A model generated the notes under the pieces. The model had not been told where the DNA came from and did not search any database. It was given only the letters and a program-made list of their open reading frames with translations. Shown piece by piece: positions 1-8,216 of a stretch of 64,000 nucleotides of DNA (positions are counted from its first letter, which is position 1; the number at the start of each line of letters is the position of its first letter). Made by a program: the position numbers and the translations under genes. Origin of the DNA: an uncultured Maribacter sp. (GTDB lineage: Bacteria > Bacteroidota > Bacteroidia > Flavobacteriales > Flavobacteriaceae); the NCBI GenBank assembly GCA_947498505.1, contig CANMKG010000002.1, positions 496,001 through 560,000 on the forward strand. The letters are read 5' to 3'.

Positions 1-642
1 GGTGCCTTCAAGAAGTTTAAGTAGACCTTGTTGAACACCTTCTCCTGAAACATCTCTGGTAATAGAAGGGTTATCGCTTTTACGAGCAATTTTATCTATT
101 TCGTCAATAAATACAATTCCTCTTTCAGCTTTTTCTAAATTATAATCCGCCGCTTGAAGTAATCGTGTAAGTATACTTTCCACATCTTCTCCAACGTATC
201 CAGCTTCAGTTAAAACTGTTGCATCAACAATAGCCAAAGGAACATTAAGCATTTTAGCTATGGTCTTAGCAATTAGGGTTTTTCCTGTTCCCGTTTGCCC
301 GACCATAATAATGTTACTTTTTTGAATTTCAATATCGTCTTCTTTTGGAGACGGTTGAAGTAGTCTTTTATAGTGATTATAAACGGCAACAGACATTACC
401 TTTTTGGTGCGTTCCTGGCCAATTATAAAAGTGTCTAAAAAATCTTTAATTTCAATTGGTTTTTTTAAAACCAATTCAGAAGATAAATCGTTTGTTTTAC
501 TTTGCTTGGATTCTTCAGCAACAATACCGTGCGCTTGTTCAATACAGCGATCACAGATATGAGCATCTAATCCTGCTATTAACAAATTTGTTTCTGGTTT
601 TTTTCTACCACAAAACGAACATTCTAAATTTTCCTTTGCCAT
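1..642 (-). CDS. clpX: ATP-dependent Clp protease ATP-binding subunit ClpX (3' part missing)
   Basis: AAA+ unfoldase that feeds proteins into ClpP. The ORF track missed it because it runs off the left edge; the 214 N-terminal residues are present. Seen: an N-terminal zinc-binding domain with Cys8, Cys11, Cys30 and Cys33, a Walker A motif GQTGTGKT, and a Walker B motif VFIDEID, followed by the conserved [12 protein letters not shown]-like stretch (here [12 protein letters not shown]). The full family length is about 410 residues, so roughly half is outside the window. It lies 98 bp downstream of clpP on the same strand, so co-transcription with clpP is likely. Confidence 0.97.
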   Translation of the reverse strand, partial: MAKENLECSFCGRKKPETNLLIAGLDAHICDRCIEQAHGIVAEESKQSKTNDLSSELVLKKPIEIKDFLDTFIIGQERTKKVMSVAVYNHYKRLLQPSPKEDDIEIQKSNIIMVGQTGTGKTLIAKTIAKMLNVPLAIVDATVLTEAGYVGEDVESILTRLLQAADYNLEKAERGIVFIDEIDKIARKSDNPSITRDVSGEGVQQGLLKLLEGT

Positions 643-740
643 AACACCATAATTGTTATATTCTTAAAATATAACGAAAGAAATTACAAATTGGTTTAAA
701 AATAGATGAGTAACATCTATTTTGAGTTAATTAGTCGATA

Positions 741-1421
741 TTATTCCTTTTCCCTAACTAGAATTTCGTCAATCATTCCATATTCTTTCGCTTCATCTGC
801 CTTCATCCAGTAATCTCTATCGCTATTTTCACGAACCTTATCTATAGATTGCCCTGAGTGTTGTCCTATTATTTGGTAAAGCTCATCTTTGAGTTTCAAA
901 ATTTCTCTTGCTGTAATTTCAATATCACTAGCTTGACCTTGAGCTCCACCCATTGGTTGATGAATCATGACTCTTGAATGGGTAAGACCACTTCGTTTAC
1001 CTTTTTCACCAGCACACAATAATACTGCTGCCATTGAAGCTGCCATACCAGTACAAATTGTAGCCACATCTGGCTTAATAAACTGCATGGTGTCATAAAT
1101 TCCTAAACCAGCGTAAACACTTCCTCCCGGAGAGTTAATATATATTTGAATATCTTTTGTTGCATCTGCACTTTCTAAAAACAACAATTGCGCTTGAACG
1201 ATATTTGCAACCTGATCATTAATTCCTGTTCCTAAAAAAATAATTCTATCCATCATTAATCTGGAAAACACATCCATGGCAATTGCATTTAGTTGTCTTT
1301 CCTCAATTATATTGGGGGTCATGTTTACAGGATACATACTACTTACTATTTTATCGTAGTACATGCTGTTAATGCCTTGGTCTTTTATAGCGTAATTTTT
1401 GAATTCTTTTCCGTAATCCAT
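741..1421 (-). CDS. clpP: ATP-dependent Clp protease proteolytic subunit ClpP
   Basis: Serine peptidase that forms the tetradecameric chamber of the ClpXP protease in the cytoplasm. Seen: nucleophile Ser129 in GMAASMAA, His154 in MIHQPMGG, and the acidic region DRDYWM near residue 203 that supplies the third triad member. At 226 residues it is slightly longer than the E. coli protein; the first 30 or so residues form a propeptide-like extension (several downstream Met codons exist, so the true start could be later). It sits between tig and clpX on the minus strand, the classical tig-clpP-clpX order, but a hairpin terminator lies between tig and clpP. Confidence 0.97.
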   Translation of the reverse strand: MDYGKEFKNYAIKDQGINSMYYDKIVSSMYPVNMTPNIIEERQLNAIAMDVFSRLMMDRIIFLGTGINDQVANIVQAQLLFLESADATKDIQIYINSPGGSVYAGLGIYDTMQFIKPDVATICTGMAASMAAVLLCAGEKGKRSGLTHSRVMIHQPMGGAQGQASDIEITAREILKLKDELYQIIGQHSGQSIDKVRENSDRDYWMKADEAKEYGMIDEILVREKE

Positions 1422-1453
1422 GTTGGTATAATCAATTTAAAGGATAAAAAAAT

Positions 1454-1480
1454 GGTGCCGAAAATATTATTTTCGGCACC
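1454..1480 (-). terminator. Intrinsic terminator after tig
   Basis: Perfect 11-bp inverted repeat GGTGCCGAAAA / TTTTCGGCACC with a 5-nt loop. Read on the minus strand the stem is followed by ATTTTTTTATCC, a proper U-tract. It follows the tig stop codon and precedes clpP, so clpP-clpX probably have their own promoter or depend on read-through. Confidence 0.85.
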
Positions 1481-1509
1481 GTAAAGATACTTAAATATTT
1501 TTTGGAAAA

Positions 1510-2832
1510 CTACCCATAAACTTCTTTGACAAAGTTTTCGTAAGTAACTTCTTTAGTCTTCAAATTTACCTTTTCCTTGTAAAGTGTTAGTAGCTTTTGA
1601 CTCATAAGTTGTTCAGACAAACGTTTTACTTCGTCTTGGTTGCTCATTACTCTTGTAGCAATGTTGTCTAATTCTTCTTCCTGAGGGTTTAATTGACCAA
1701 ATTGAGCCATTTGAGATTTAATAAAACCTTTGGCAAATTCCTTTAACTCATCAAATTGAATTTGAATATCGTTGTCTTTAATAATTTTACCTTCTATTAG
1801 TTGGTAGCGTAAACCTTTTTCAGATTTTTCAAATTCTTCAACAGCTTCTTCCTCTGTTAATGGCTTTTCTCCTGTGGTTTTAATCCACTTGGTTAAAAAC
1901 GCCGTAGGAAGTTCAAATTTTGTATTATCTATAAAGTATTCAGTAACATCATTTAAAAGCTTTTGATCTGATTGTTGCTCAAACTGCTTTTCTGAATCTT
2001 CTTTTATCTTAGCTTTTAATTCTTTTTCAGAAGAAACCGTGTCTTTACCAAATAACTTGTCAAAAAGCTCTTGGTTCAACTCTGCAGGCTCGGTTTCGTT
2101 AATTTCTTCGATTGTTAAAGAAACTTCTATATCTAATTTTTCTGCTTTTTCTTTTTCAATACCTAAAAGACTAAATAGAAGGTGGTCTTCTTTTAAAAGT
2201 CCTTTAGTTTTTAGAGTTACGGTATCTCCCGCTTTTTTACCTAAAAGGCTGTCAATAGCTTTTTTTGATTTAAGTTTACTAACTTCTAAAGTAGTTTTGT
2301 TTTCAATTTCTTCAGCTTCGTTTTTGAAAACACCGTTGATTTCACTTGTTTTTTCAACTTCAGACTTACTAACTAGTTTTCCGTATTGTTTTTGAATACG
2401 TTCCACTTGCTCATTAATCATTTTATCGTCAGCGACTATGTTATAATGAGTAATAGCTTTTTTTGTTTTAAGAGCAATATCAAAATTCGGAGCTAAACCT
2501 AGTTCAAACTCGAAGTCAAAATCTTCTTGATCCCAATCAAAATTATCCTGTTGTTTTGGCAAAGGATTACCAAGAACATCTAATTTTTCTTCGGTCAGAA
2601 ATTTGTTTAAGTTGTCTTGAATTAACTTGTTTACCTCATCAACCAATACTGCTTTGCCATATTGCTTTTTAATAAGCCCCATAGGTACTTGACCTTTTCT
2701 GAATCCCGGGATATTAGCCTGCTTTTTATAGTCTTTAAGTATAGTTTCTACTTTGTCTTTATAGTCATCTTTGGTGATGGCTACTTTTACTACAGCATTT
2801 AACTCGTCAATCTGCTCTTTTGTAATGTTCAT
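1510..2832 (-). CDS. tig: Trigger factor, ribosome-associated chaperone
   Basis: Chaperone that binds nascent chains at the ribosome exit tunnel. Seen: the N-terminal ribosome-binding signature GFRKGQVPM at about residues 38-46, then a divergent central PPIase-like region and a long charged helical C-terminal domain, as is usual for Bacteroidota trigger factors. The ORF track starts 30 residues earlier at 2922, but a TTG-N20-TACTTTTG promoter lies at 2869-2899, inside that extension. The family start MNITKEQ at 2832 is therefore the better one and gives 440 residues. Confidence 0.95.
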   Translation of the reverse strand: MNITKEQIDELNAVVKVAITKDDYKDKVETILKDYKKQANIPGFRKGQVPMGLIKKQYGKAVLVDEVNKLIQDNLNKFLTEEKLDVLGNPLPKQQDNFDWDQEDFDFEFELGLAPNFDIALKTKKAITHYNIVADDKMINEQVERIQKQYGKLVSKSEVEKTSEINGVFKNEAEEIENKTTLEVSKLKSKKAIDSLLGKKAGDTVTLKTKGLLKEDHLLFSLLGIEKEKAEKLDIEVSLTIEEINETEPAELNQELFDKLFGKDTVSSEKELKAKIKEDSEKQFEQQSDQKLLNDVTEYFIDNTKFELPTAFLTKWIKTTGEKPLTEEEAVEEFEKSEKGLRYQLIEGKIIKDNDIQIQFDELKEFAKGFIKSQMAQFGQLNPQEEELDNIATRVMSNQDEVKRLSEQLMSQKLLTLYKEKVNLKTKEVTYENFVKEVYG

Positions 2833-2868
2833 TCCTCTGTTTAATTTATTGAAATGTAAAATGGGATG

Positions 2869-2899
2869 CAAAAGTACTATATTTTCTGAAGTAGGACAA
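2869..2899 (-). promoter_or_regulatory. Bacteroidota-type promoter for tig
   Basis: On the minus strand TTG (2897-2899), 20-bp spacer, then TACTTTTG (2869-2876), matching the Bacteroidota -33/-7 consensus. Predicted transcription starts near 2862, about 30 nt before the chosen tig start. Confidence 0.6.
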
Positions 2900-2936
2900 G
2901 TTTTTAAAATACTGAATTTCAAATGTTAAGTTGAAC

Positions 2937-3281
2937 TCATTTATCTTTCTTTAATAAGGAGAATAATATAGATTGAAGAAAAGAGAGGAGCAAGCTAAAT
3001 AGTAATGCCCACCAGATATTGCTAACACTAAAACCGTTAATTAGTGCGTTTGCTAGCAGTACAATAATTGCATTGATTATTAAAAGGAAAAATCCAAATG
3101 TAATTATGGTTACAGGGAGTGTTAAAAGTACTAAAATAGGACGTACAATAAAGTTTAATAACCCTAGAACGACTGCAACAGTTATGGCAGTAACATAAGT
3201 GTCAATAGCAACTCCTGGAAGAATATTTCCTAAAATAATTACTGCAGCAGCAGATAAAAGTAAGCGTAAAATTAGATTCAT
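2937..3281 (-). CDS. Phage holin family 4-like membrane protein (YvlD type)
   Basis: A 114-residue, almost entirely hydrophobic protein with about four predicted membrane helices and a short charged tail (LLKKDK). The pattern NILPGVAID...LGLLNFIVRPIL...LPVTIITFGFFLLIINA is typical of the Phage_holin_4_2 family (Pfam PF04020), widespread chromosomal membrane proteins of unclear role despite the holin name. There are no phage genes nearby, so I do not read it as part of a prophage. Inner membrane location is inferred. It lies between tig and a GDSL lipoprotein with its own intergenic spaces. Confidence 0.85.
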   Translation of the reverse strand: MNLILRLLLSAAAVIILGNILPGVAIDTYVTAITVAVVLGLLNFIVRPILVLLTLPVTIITFGFFLLIINAIIVLLANALINGFSVSNIWWALLFSLLLSFLQSILFSLLKKDK

Positions 3282-3300
3282 GGTTAAGTGTTTAATAAAA

Positions 3301-3323
3301 AAAGGTACCGTTTAGGTACCTTT
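3301..3323 (-). terminator. Terminator after the GDSL lipoprotein gene
   Basis: Inverted repeat AAAGGTACC / GGTACCTTT with a 5-nt loop. On the minus strand the stem runs into TTTTTTTATTAA, giving a U-tract. It lies just downstream of the GDSL lipoprotein stop codon at 3350. Confidence 0.8.
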
Positions 3324-3349
3324 AATATAATGAATTATTATTACGTAAA

Positions 3350-4858
3350 CTAGTTTATGTATAGTCCAGTATAATCAAGAGGATTTACTTGGTCTAGGTT
3401 AGAGCCATAAGTTTCGTTAATTTTTTTTATGAATTCGTTTGCTACTATGGCGTATCCTCTTGGTGATAAATGAACACCGTCTAAAGAAAAACCTCCACCT
3501 GTACCAAAAGTTGTTGTTACGGTGCTACCATCTGTTAACGGGATTCCAGTGTCCGCTCTTATCAATAAGGCTTTTATATCAACCACTGGTATGTTATATA
3601 AAGCTGCAATAGCATCAATTTGCGCATTTATTTTGTCTGTTCCGGATGCTATACTTGCTTGTTCTTCTGGAGTTAAAACCCATTTGTCACTTAAAGGAAC
3701 TGAAACACCATTAATAAGTGTTGGGTTGTTGTTGACTGTGGTGCCAATTAATTGCCGCGCCGGTAGAACTACAAGGTCTTCGGCTGTTGCCTGTCTCATA
3801 TTAATTAAAGAACTGGCACCTTCAATAGAAAGTGTAGTTAAATCAGTTAAACTTTCGTCGATGATTACTACTGCATTACCTTCTCCAGCGGTAAATGATA
3901 TTGTTCTTTTTGATAATTCCTCGTCATTTATTACGTTTTGTAGATTTAATCCAATAAGCGCATTATTGTATGCCGAATAATTAAAATTTAATAGATCAAC
4001 AGTAGCTTGGTCTAAAGGTACTGGGTTATGAGGAACAGTCGTAAAATATGGTAACTGAGCAATGTTTGGAATATTTGCAACAATGCCCTGTTTAGTCCCA
4101 TTTGCGGATAAACCAGCTAGCAATCCGGAATATACACTTGCAAAAACATTTTCATTAGTAATGTCCTCCGAACCATATTGCGTTGGGTCAATATTCATTG
4201 TAATGTTATGATCCTCACCAACACCACCTCCTACGGCATACCCAAGTACATCGTTGCTACCTATCCAAAGTGAAAAAAATGAAGGGTTTTGGATTAATGC
4301 ATCTCCAATGATACTTGCATCAGGAGAGGAAGCGAATCTTACAAAATATGGATTGGCTCTGCCTATTGCTAAATTGGTTAGGCTACCATATCCTTCAAGC
4401 CCTATGTGATAACTTTTTGCTCCAGGAACCCCCATGTTATTATAACTTCCAGAAAGTGTTTGAGTAACATCAGTTATTGGTGAGCCTTCAACCCTTGTTG
4501 GGCTAGGTTTCCCTGATGCAAAAGAAAGAAAAAGTCTATTTGGAAGAGCTGGCACACCAGGAATTATTAGTCCTCCTAAATTGTCTGCCATATAAGGTAT
4601 GTTAAATTCTCCGCCACCAGCCAGAGCAAATTGACTGGCAAGCATATTTGGCATTGAAGCTTCTTGTCCATCCTTAAATAGAGCTCCATCAGAAAATCCA
4701 GCAGTTAAGGAGTTTCCTACCGCCACATAATTAGAAAAATCTGCAGTTCCGCTAGTATAAACTTTTGGTTCTGGTGTGGGAGTGGTTAATGATTCATCGT
4801 CAGTACATGAAATTATGATAAGGCTAGATGCCAACAATAAAGCAAAATATTTTTTCAT
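3350..4858 (-). CDS. SGNH/GDSL hydrolase family outer-membrane lipoprotein
   Basis: Probable secreted esterase or lipase anchored as a lipoprotein. Seen: a signal peptide with lipobox IIISC (Cys at residue 18) followed by an acidic and then Pro/Thr-rich linker; block I motif GNSLTAGF (the GDSL serine with Asn in place of Asp); block III LWIGSNDVLG; and block V DGVHLSPRGY carrying the Asp/His pair. At 502 residues it is long for the fold, with a large insertion between blocks III and V. The substrate cannot be read from the sequence. It has its own promoter and terminator, so it is probably monocistronic. Confidence 0.88.
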   Translation of the reverse strand: MKKYFALLLASSLIIISCTDDESLTTPTPEPKVYTSGTADFSNYVAVGNSLTAGFSDGALFKDGQEASMPNMLASQFALAGGGEFNIPYMADNLGGLIIPGVPALPNRLFLSFASGKPSPTRVEGSPITDVTQTLSGSYNNMGVPGAKSYHIGLEGYGSLTNLAIGRANPYFVRFASSPDASIIGDALIQNPSFFSLWIGSNDVLGYAVGGGVGEDHNITMNIDPTQYGSEDITNENVFASVYSGLLAGLSANGTKQGIVANIPNIAQLPYFTTVPHNPVPLDQATVDLLNFNYSAYNNALIGLNLQNVINDEELSKRTISFTAGEGNAVVIIDESLTDLTTLSIEGASSLINMRQATAEDLVVLPARQLIGTTVNNNPTLINGVSVPLSDKWVLTPEEQASIASGTDKINAQIDAIAALYNIPVVDIKALLIRADTGIPLTDGSTVTTTFGTGGGFSLDGVHLSPRGYAIVANEFIKKINETYGSNLDQVNPLDYTGLYIN

Positions 4859-4910
4859 CTATTTTTAGATTTATTTAATAAAACACACTGAAACATAAAA
4901 ATGCCATTCT

Positions 4911-4940
4911 CAAAAGTAGTTATTTTTAAGAAATATGCAA
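4911..4940 (-). promoter_or_regulatory. Bacteroidota-type promoter for the GDSL lipoprotein gene
   Basis: On the minus strand TTG (4938-4940), 19-bp spacer, TACTTTTG (4911-4918), an excellent consensus match about 50 bp before the start codon. The palindrome TATGCATGCATA lies 18 bp upstream of the -33 element. Confidence 0.65.
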
Positions 4941-4958
4941 TGATTTACACAATAAAAT

Positions 4959-4970
4959 TATGCATGCATA
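4959..4970. promoter_or_regulatory. 12-bp palindrome TATGCATGCATA, possible operator
   Basis: Perfect palindrome in the intergenic region upstream of the GDSL lipoprotein promoter. An identical copy lies at 16364-16375 and a one-mismatch copy at 61225-61236, each upstream of a minus-strand gene. The regulator is unknown. Confidence 0.4.
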
Positions 4971-4985
4971 GTATTTAGCAGTCTT

Positions 4986-5756
4986 TTATTTTGTTAAAAA
5001 GGCTTCTGATATGGCAAAAAAATCAACTGGGTTTTCAGCGTGTAGCCAATGTCCAGCATTTTTAACGGTTTCAATAACAGCTTTAGGGAAATGATTTTGA
5101 ATTGAAGAGCTATCAGTCGGTAGGATATATTCTGATTTATCTCCTGCTAAAAACAAAGTATCTCCGTTAAAGGAATCTGTTCCAGATATGTTTTCACCAA
5201 CTTCTTCCATTTTGTTGGCAAGCACATTAATATTGCACCTAAAGGCAAAACTATTATCGTCCGTTCTGTATAGGTTTTTAAGTATAAACTGCCTTACACC
5301 TACATTGGAGATATACTTTTCCAATTGATTATTCGCATCTTTTCGGCTTTTGATTATAGTAAAGTCTAAGGAAAGCATTCCTTCAACAATATCATGATGA
5401 TGTGGAGGGTAATGTCTTGGGGCTATATCCGCAATAATCAGCTTGTCTAACATTTCAGGGTAAGAACAAGCAAATTGCATCGCAGTTTTTCCTCCCATTG
5501 AGTGTCCAATCAGTGAAGTTTTGTTAATTTTTTTTTGCTTTAAATATTGATGCAAATCTTCGGCAAGCAGGTCGTAGTCAAATTCAGAAGAATGAAAACT
5601 TCTTCCGTGATTTCGTTGGTCTATTAAATGAACTTCAAAGCCTAGAGAGGCATATTTAACTCCTAATGTTTTCCAATTGTCAGACATTCCAAGAAAACCA
5701 TGTAAAATACAAAGTGGTTTGCCTTCACCTAATATGTTTGCGTGTAGTTGATTCAT
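4986..5756 (-). CDS. Alpha/beta hydrolase (YbfF-like esterase)
   Basis: Cytoplasmic alpha/beta-fold hydrolase of 256 residues. Seen: oxyanion-hole motif LHGFLG at residues 18-23, the DQRNHGRS stretch at about 46-53 typical of YbfF-like acyl-esterases, nucleophile Ser86 in GHSMGG, candidate acid Asp206 and His236 in NAGHW. The reaction is probably hydrolysis of an acyl ester or thioester, with unknown natural substrate. Its start overlaps the end of pdxJ by 4 nt (ATGA), which points to translational coupling and a shared transcript. Confidence 0.88.
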   Translation of the reverse strand: MNQLHANILGEGKPLCILHGFLGMSDNWKTLGVKYASLGFEVHLIDQRNHGRSFHSSEFDYDLLAEDLHQYLKQKKINKTSLIGHSMGGKTAMQFACSYPEMLDKLIIADIAPRHYPPHHHDIVEGMLSLDFTIIKSRKDANNQLEKYISNVGVRQFILKNLYRTDDNSFAFRCNINVLANKMEEVGENISGTDSFNGDTLFLAGDKSEYILPTDSSSIQNHFPKAVIETVKNAGHWLHAENPVDFFAISEAFLTK

Positions 5757-6466
5757 TTAAGTTTGTTGAGGTACATGTTAATAACATTGTCTAGACCCAT
5801 ATATAGAGATTCGCTTATTAAAGCATGTCCAATAGATACTTCGGCTAAATGAGGAATGTTTTCTTTAAAAAAGGCAATGTTGTCTAAGCTTAAATCGTGC
5901 CCCGCATTAATTCCAAGTTTTAATTCATGAGCTAGCTCTGCTGCTTGGGTAAATACTTTAACATGTTCTTTTTGACCTTTGCTATAAGCTTTAGCATAAC
6001 TTTCAGTATATAGCTCAATTCTGTCTGCCCCAGTGTCGGCAGCACCTTCTATCATTTTTAAATCAGGGTCAACAAAAATGGATGTTCGAATACCATTGTT
6101 TTTAAATTTTGAAATAACCTCACTCAAGAAAGTTTTATGTGTAATAGTATCCCAACCAGCATTTGAAGTAATGGCATCAACAGCATCTGGAACCAAAGTA
6201 ACCTGAGTAGGTTTTACAGCTAATACTAGCTCCATAAACTTTTTAATTGGGTTGCCTTCAATATTATATTCGGTAGTAACTATTTCTTTTAATTCTCTAG
6301 CATCATTGTAGCGAATATGTCTTTCATCGGGTCTAGGGTGTATTGTTATCCCTTGCGCTCCAAAGCGTTCAATATCTGCTGAAACTTTTAAAAGATCAGG
6401 TGTATTTCCTCCTCTAGAGTTTCTTAAAGTAGCTATTTTATTTACATTAACACTTAACTTGGTCAT
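5753..6466 (-). CDS. pdxJ: Pyridoxine 5'-phosphate synthase PdxJ
   Basis: Condenses 1-deoxyxylulose 5-phosphate with 3-amino-2-oxopropyl phosphate to make pyridoxine 5'-phosphate, the ring-closing step of DXP-dependent vitamin B6 synthesis. Seen: SVNVNKIATLRNSRGG near the N-terminus, ITIHPRPDERHI (catalytic His region), VTLVPD, RIELYTE and the C-terminal AGHDLSLDN and SIGHALISES stretches. The ORF track begins 7 residues earlier (MSNKIDN); the family start MTKLSVN at 6466 is preferred but not proven. It overlaps the downstream hydrolase by 4 nt. A TATTTTTG element lies at 6493-6500. Confidence 0.95.
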   Translation of the reverse strand: MTKLSVNVNKIATLRNSRGGNTPDLLKVSADIERFGAQGITIHPRPDERHIRYNDARELKEIVTTEYNIEGNPIKKFMELVLAVKPTQVTLVPDAVDAITSNAGWDTITHKTFLSEVISKFKNNGIRTSIFVDPDLKMIEGAADTGADRIELYTESYAKAYSKGQKEHVKVFTQAAELAHELKLGINAGHDLSLDNIAFFKENIPHLAEVSIGHALISESLYMGLDNVINMYLNKLK

Positions 6467-6492
6467 ATTGTCGATTTTATTTGACACTCTGA

Positions 6493-6500
6493 CAAAAATA
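6493..6500 (-). promoter_or_regulatory. Possible -7 element for pdxJ
   Basis: TATTTTTG on the minus strand matches TAnnTTTG 27 bp before the chosen pdxJ start. I see no clear TTG at the -33 position, so support is partial. Confidence 0.35.
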
Positions 6501-6557
6501 CAAATAAGGCATGCTTTTTGATCTATTTAATTGTTATTTTGCATTATATTTTAGCCT

Positions 6558-7214
6558 ATGTATATTCAAACTCAAATAAACACTGATATTCCAATTTTTG
6601 AAGCGGAAGATACTCTTGAGAATCTAAAACATTTTTTCAATGAGAGTACATATTCTCATGTTGCCATTGTGAGTGAGAAACGTTTTTTGGGCGTGTTTAA
6701 TGAAAACGATTTAGAGGATTTTAATCCTGAAGATAAAATTGAGAATTACAGGTATAATTTTGAAGCTTTTTTTACTAGAAAGGAAGTTAATTGGTTGGAT
6801 ATTTTAGAAGTTTTTGCAAGAAATGAAGCGAATGTAGTTCCTGTTCTTGGGGAAAATGAAGATGTTCTAGGTTATTATGATTTGGCGGATGTGATGAAAA
6901 TTTTTATAGATACTCCTTTTTTTACTGAGCCAGGGAATATTGTAATTGTAGCTAAAGGGATTAAAGATTATTCGTTTAGTGAGATTGCGCAAATTGTGGA
7001 AAGTAATAATTCTAAAATCATAGGTTCCTTTATAAGTGACAGTGAAAATGATGTTGTTCAGATTACTATAAAAATAAGTACTTCAAATTTTAATGAAGTT
7101 GTGCAAAGTTTCAGAAGATATAACTACAATGTACTATTTGGTAATAGTGATGATCAATTTTTGGAAGACTTAAAACAACGTTCTGATTATTTAGATAAAT
7201 ATTTAAACGTTTAG
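6558..7214 (+). CDS. CBS domain protein upstream of NAD kinase
   Basis: Protein of 218 residues with two N-terminal CBS-like units (about residues 13-55 and 70-120; the second contains NVVPVLGENEDVLGYYDLADV), which usually bind adenine nucleotides. The C-terminal part (KGIKDYSFSEIAQIVESNN, about 133-205) looks like a small ACT-like alpha/beta regulatory domain. No catalytic domain is visible. It sits 4 bp before nadK, so a nucleotide-sensing or NAD(P)-linked regulatory role is a reasonable inference only. Confidence 0.85.
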   Translation: MYIQTQINTDIPIFEAEDTLENLKHFFNESTYSHVAIVSEKRFLGVFNENDLEDFNPEDKIENYRYNFEAFFTRKEVNWLDILEVFARNEANVVPVLGENEDVLGYYDLADVMKIFIDTPFFTEPGNIVIVAKGIKDYSFSEIAQIVESNNSKIIGSFISDSENDVVQITIKISTSNFNEVVQSFRRYNYNVLFGNSDDQFLEDLKQRSDYLDKYLNV

Positions 7215-7218
7215 CTTA

Positions 7219-8100
7219 ATGAAAGTAGCTATATACGGTCAAACATACCAAGATGATGCAATTGCGTATGTAGTTGAATTATTAGATGAACTTCAGAAAG
7301 AAAATGCTCAAGTCGCAATAGAGGAGGACTTTTATTCACTTATACCAAATCAAAATAAAAACAAATCGTATGGTGTTTTTACAACCACCTCCGGCTTAGA
7401 TGATACCTTTGATATGTTGGTTAGTTTTGGCGGAGATGGAACAATACTTAGGGCTACAACTTATGTTAAAGATTTTGGAATTCCAATTGTTGGAGTTAAT
7501 ACCGGCAGATTAGGTTTCTTGTCTACTTTTGCTAAAGAAGATGTTCGTAAGGTAATACAGGAATTTGTTTCTGGGGCATATCATATTGTTGAACGTAGTT
7601 TAGTTGAGGTAGCTTCTGATATTGTTTCTTCAGAGTTTGGTGCTCTTAATTTTGCATTAAATGAAATTACGGTGAGCAGAAAAGATACAACTTCAATGAT
7701 TACTGTAGAAACCTATCTTAATGATGAGTACTTGACATCATACTGGGCGGACGGTTTAATAATTTCTACTCCAACAGGGTCTACAGGGTATTCTTTAAGT
7801 TGTGGTGGACCCGTAATTGTTCCAACAGCAAAATCTTTAGTGTTAACACCAATAGCTCCACATAATCTTAATGCAAGGCCTTTAGTGATTTCAGATACTA
7901 CTGTTATAAGGTTAAAAGTTTCTGGTAGAGAAGAAAATCATTTAATATCTCTGGATTCTAGAATTGCTTCGATAGAAAACGGAACAGAAATAGTTATAAA
8001 AAAGGCAGATTTCACAGTAAAAATGATTGAGTATACCTCTGAAAGCTTTTTAAAAACCTTACGTAATAAACTGCTTTGGGGAGAAGATCGTCGTAATTGA
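7219..8100 (+). CDS. nadK: NAD kinase
   Basis: Phosphorylates NAD to NADP in the cytoplasm. Seen: the diphosphate-binding GGDGT motif at residues 71-75 with catalytic Asp73, NTGRLGFLS after it, the substrate loop NEITVSRKDT, and the second conserved motif TPTGSTGYSLSCGGP. The length of 293 residues is normal. It follows the CBS gene with a 4-nt gap and the two are probably co-translated. A gap of 116 bp follows before the DUF6089 gene. Confidence 0.96.
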   Translation: MKVAIYGQTYQDDAIAYVVELLDELQKENAQVAIEEDFYSLIPNQNKNKSYGVFTTTSGLDDTFDMLVSFGGDGTILRATTYVKDFGIPIVGVNTGRLGFLSTFAKEDVRKVIQEFVSGAYHIVERSLVEVASDIVSSEFGALNFALNEITVSRKDTTSMITVETYLNDEYLTSYWADGLIISTPTGSTGYSLSCGGPVIVPTAKSLVLTPIAPHNLNARPLVISDTTVIRLKVSGREENHLISLDSRIASIENGTEIVIKKADFTVKMIEYTSESFLKTLRNKLLWGEDRRN

Positions 8101-8191
8101 GTCTTCTCTCGAACAATAAATGCTGTCAAAAGCTGTTTATCTTCACAGAACAAGAACATATAATTTGAGTAGTTTAAGCTACTAGAATTGG

Positions 8192-8199
8192 TATATTTG
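8192..8199 (+). promoter_or_regulatory. Possible -7 element for the DUF6089-uppS-bamA run
   Basis: TATATTTG matches TAnnTTTG 17 bp before the DUF6089 start codon. The nearest TTG (8165-8167) is 24 bp upstream, longer than the usual spacing, so this is tentative. Confidence 0.35.
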
Positions 8200-8216
8200 C
8201 AAACTTTTTAGATTTT

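Noticed and set aside
456-644. 62-residue plus-strand ORF
   Set aside because: Antisense shadow of the clpX coding region, which is missing from the track only because it is truncated by the window edge.
2833-2922. 30-residue N-terminal extension of trigger factor in the ORF track
   Set aside because: A consensus promoter lies inside the extension and the family start is at 2832.
2937-3281. Holin-like gene as a sign of a prophage
   Set aside because: PF04020 proteins are common chromosomal membrane proteins and no phage genes are near.
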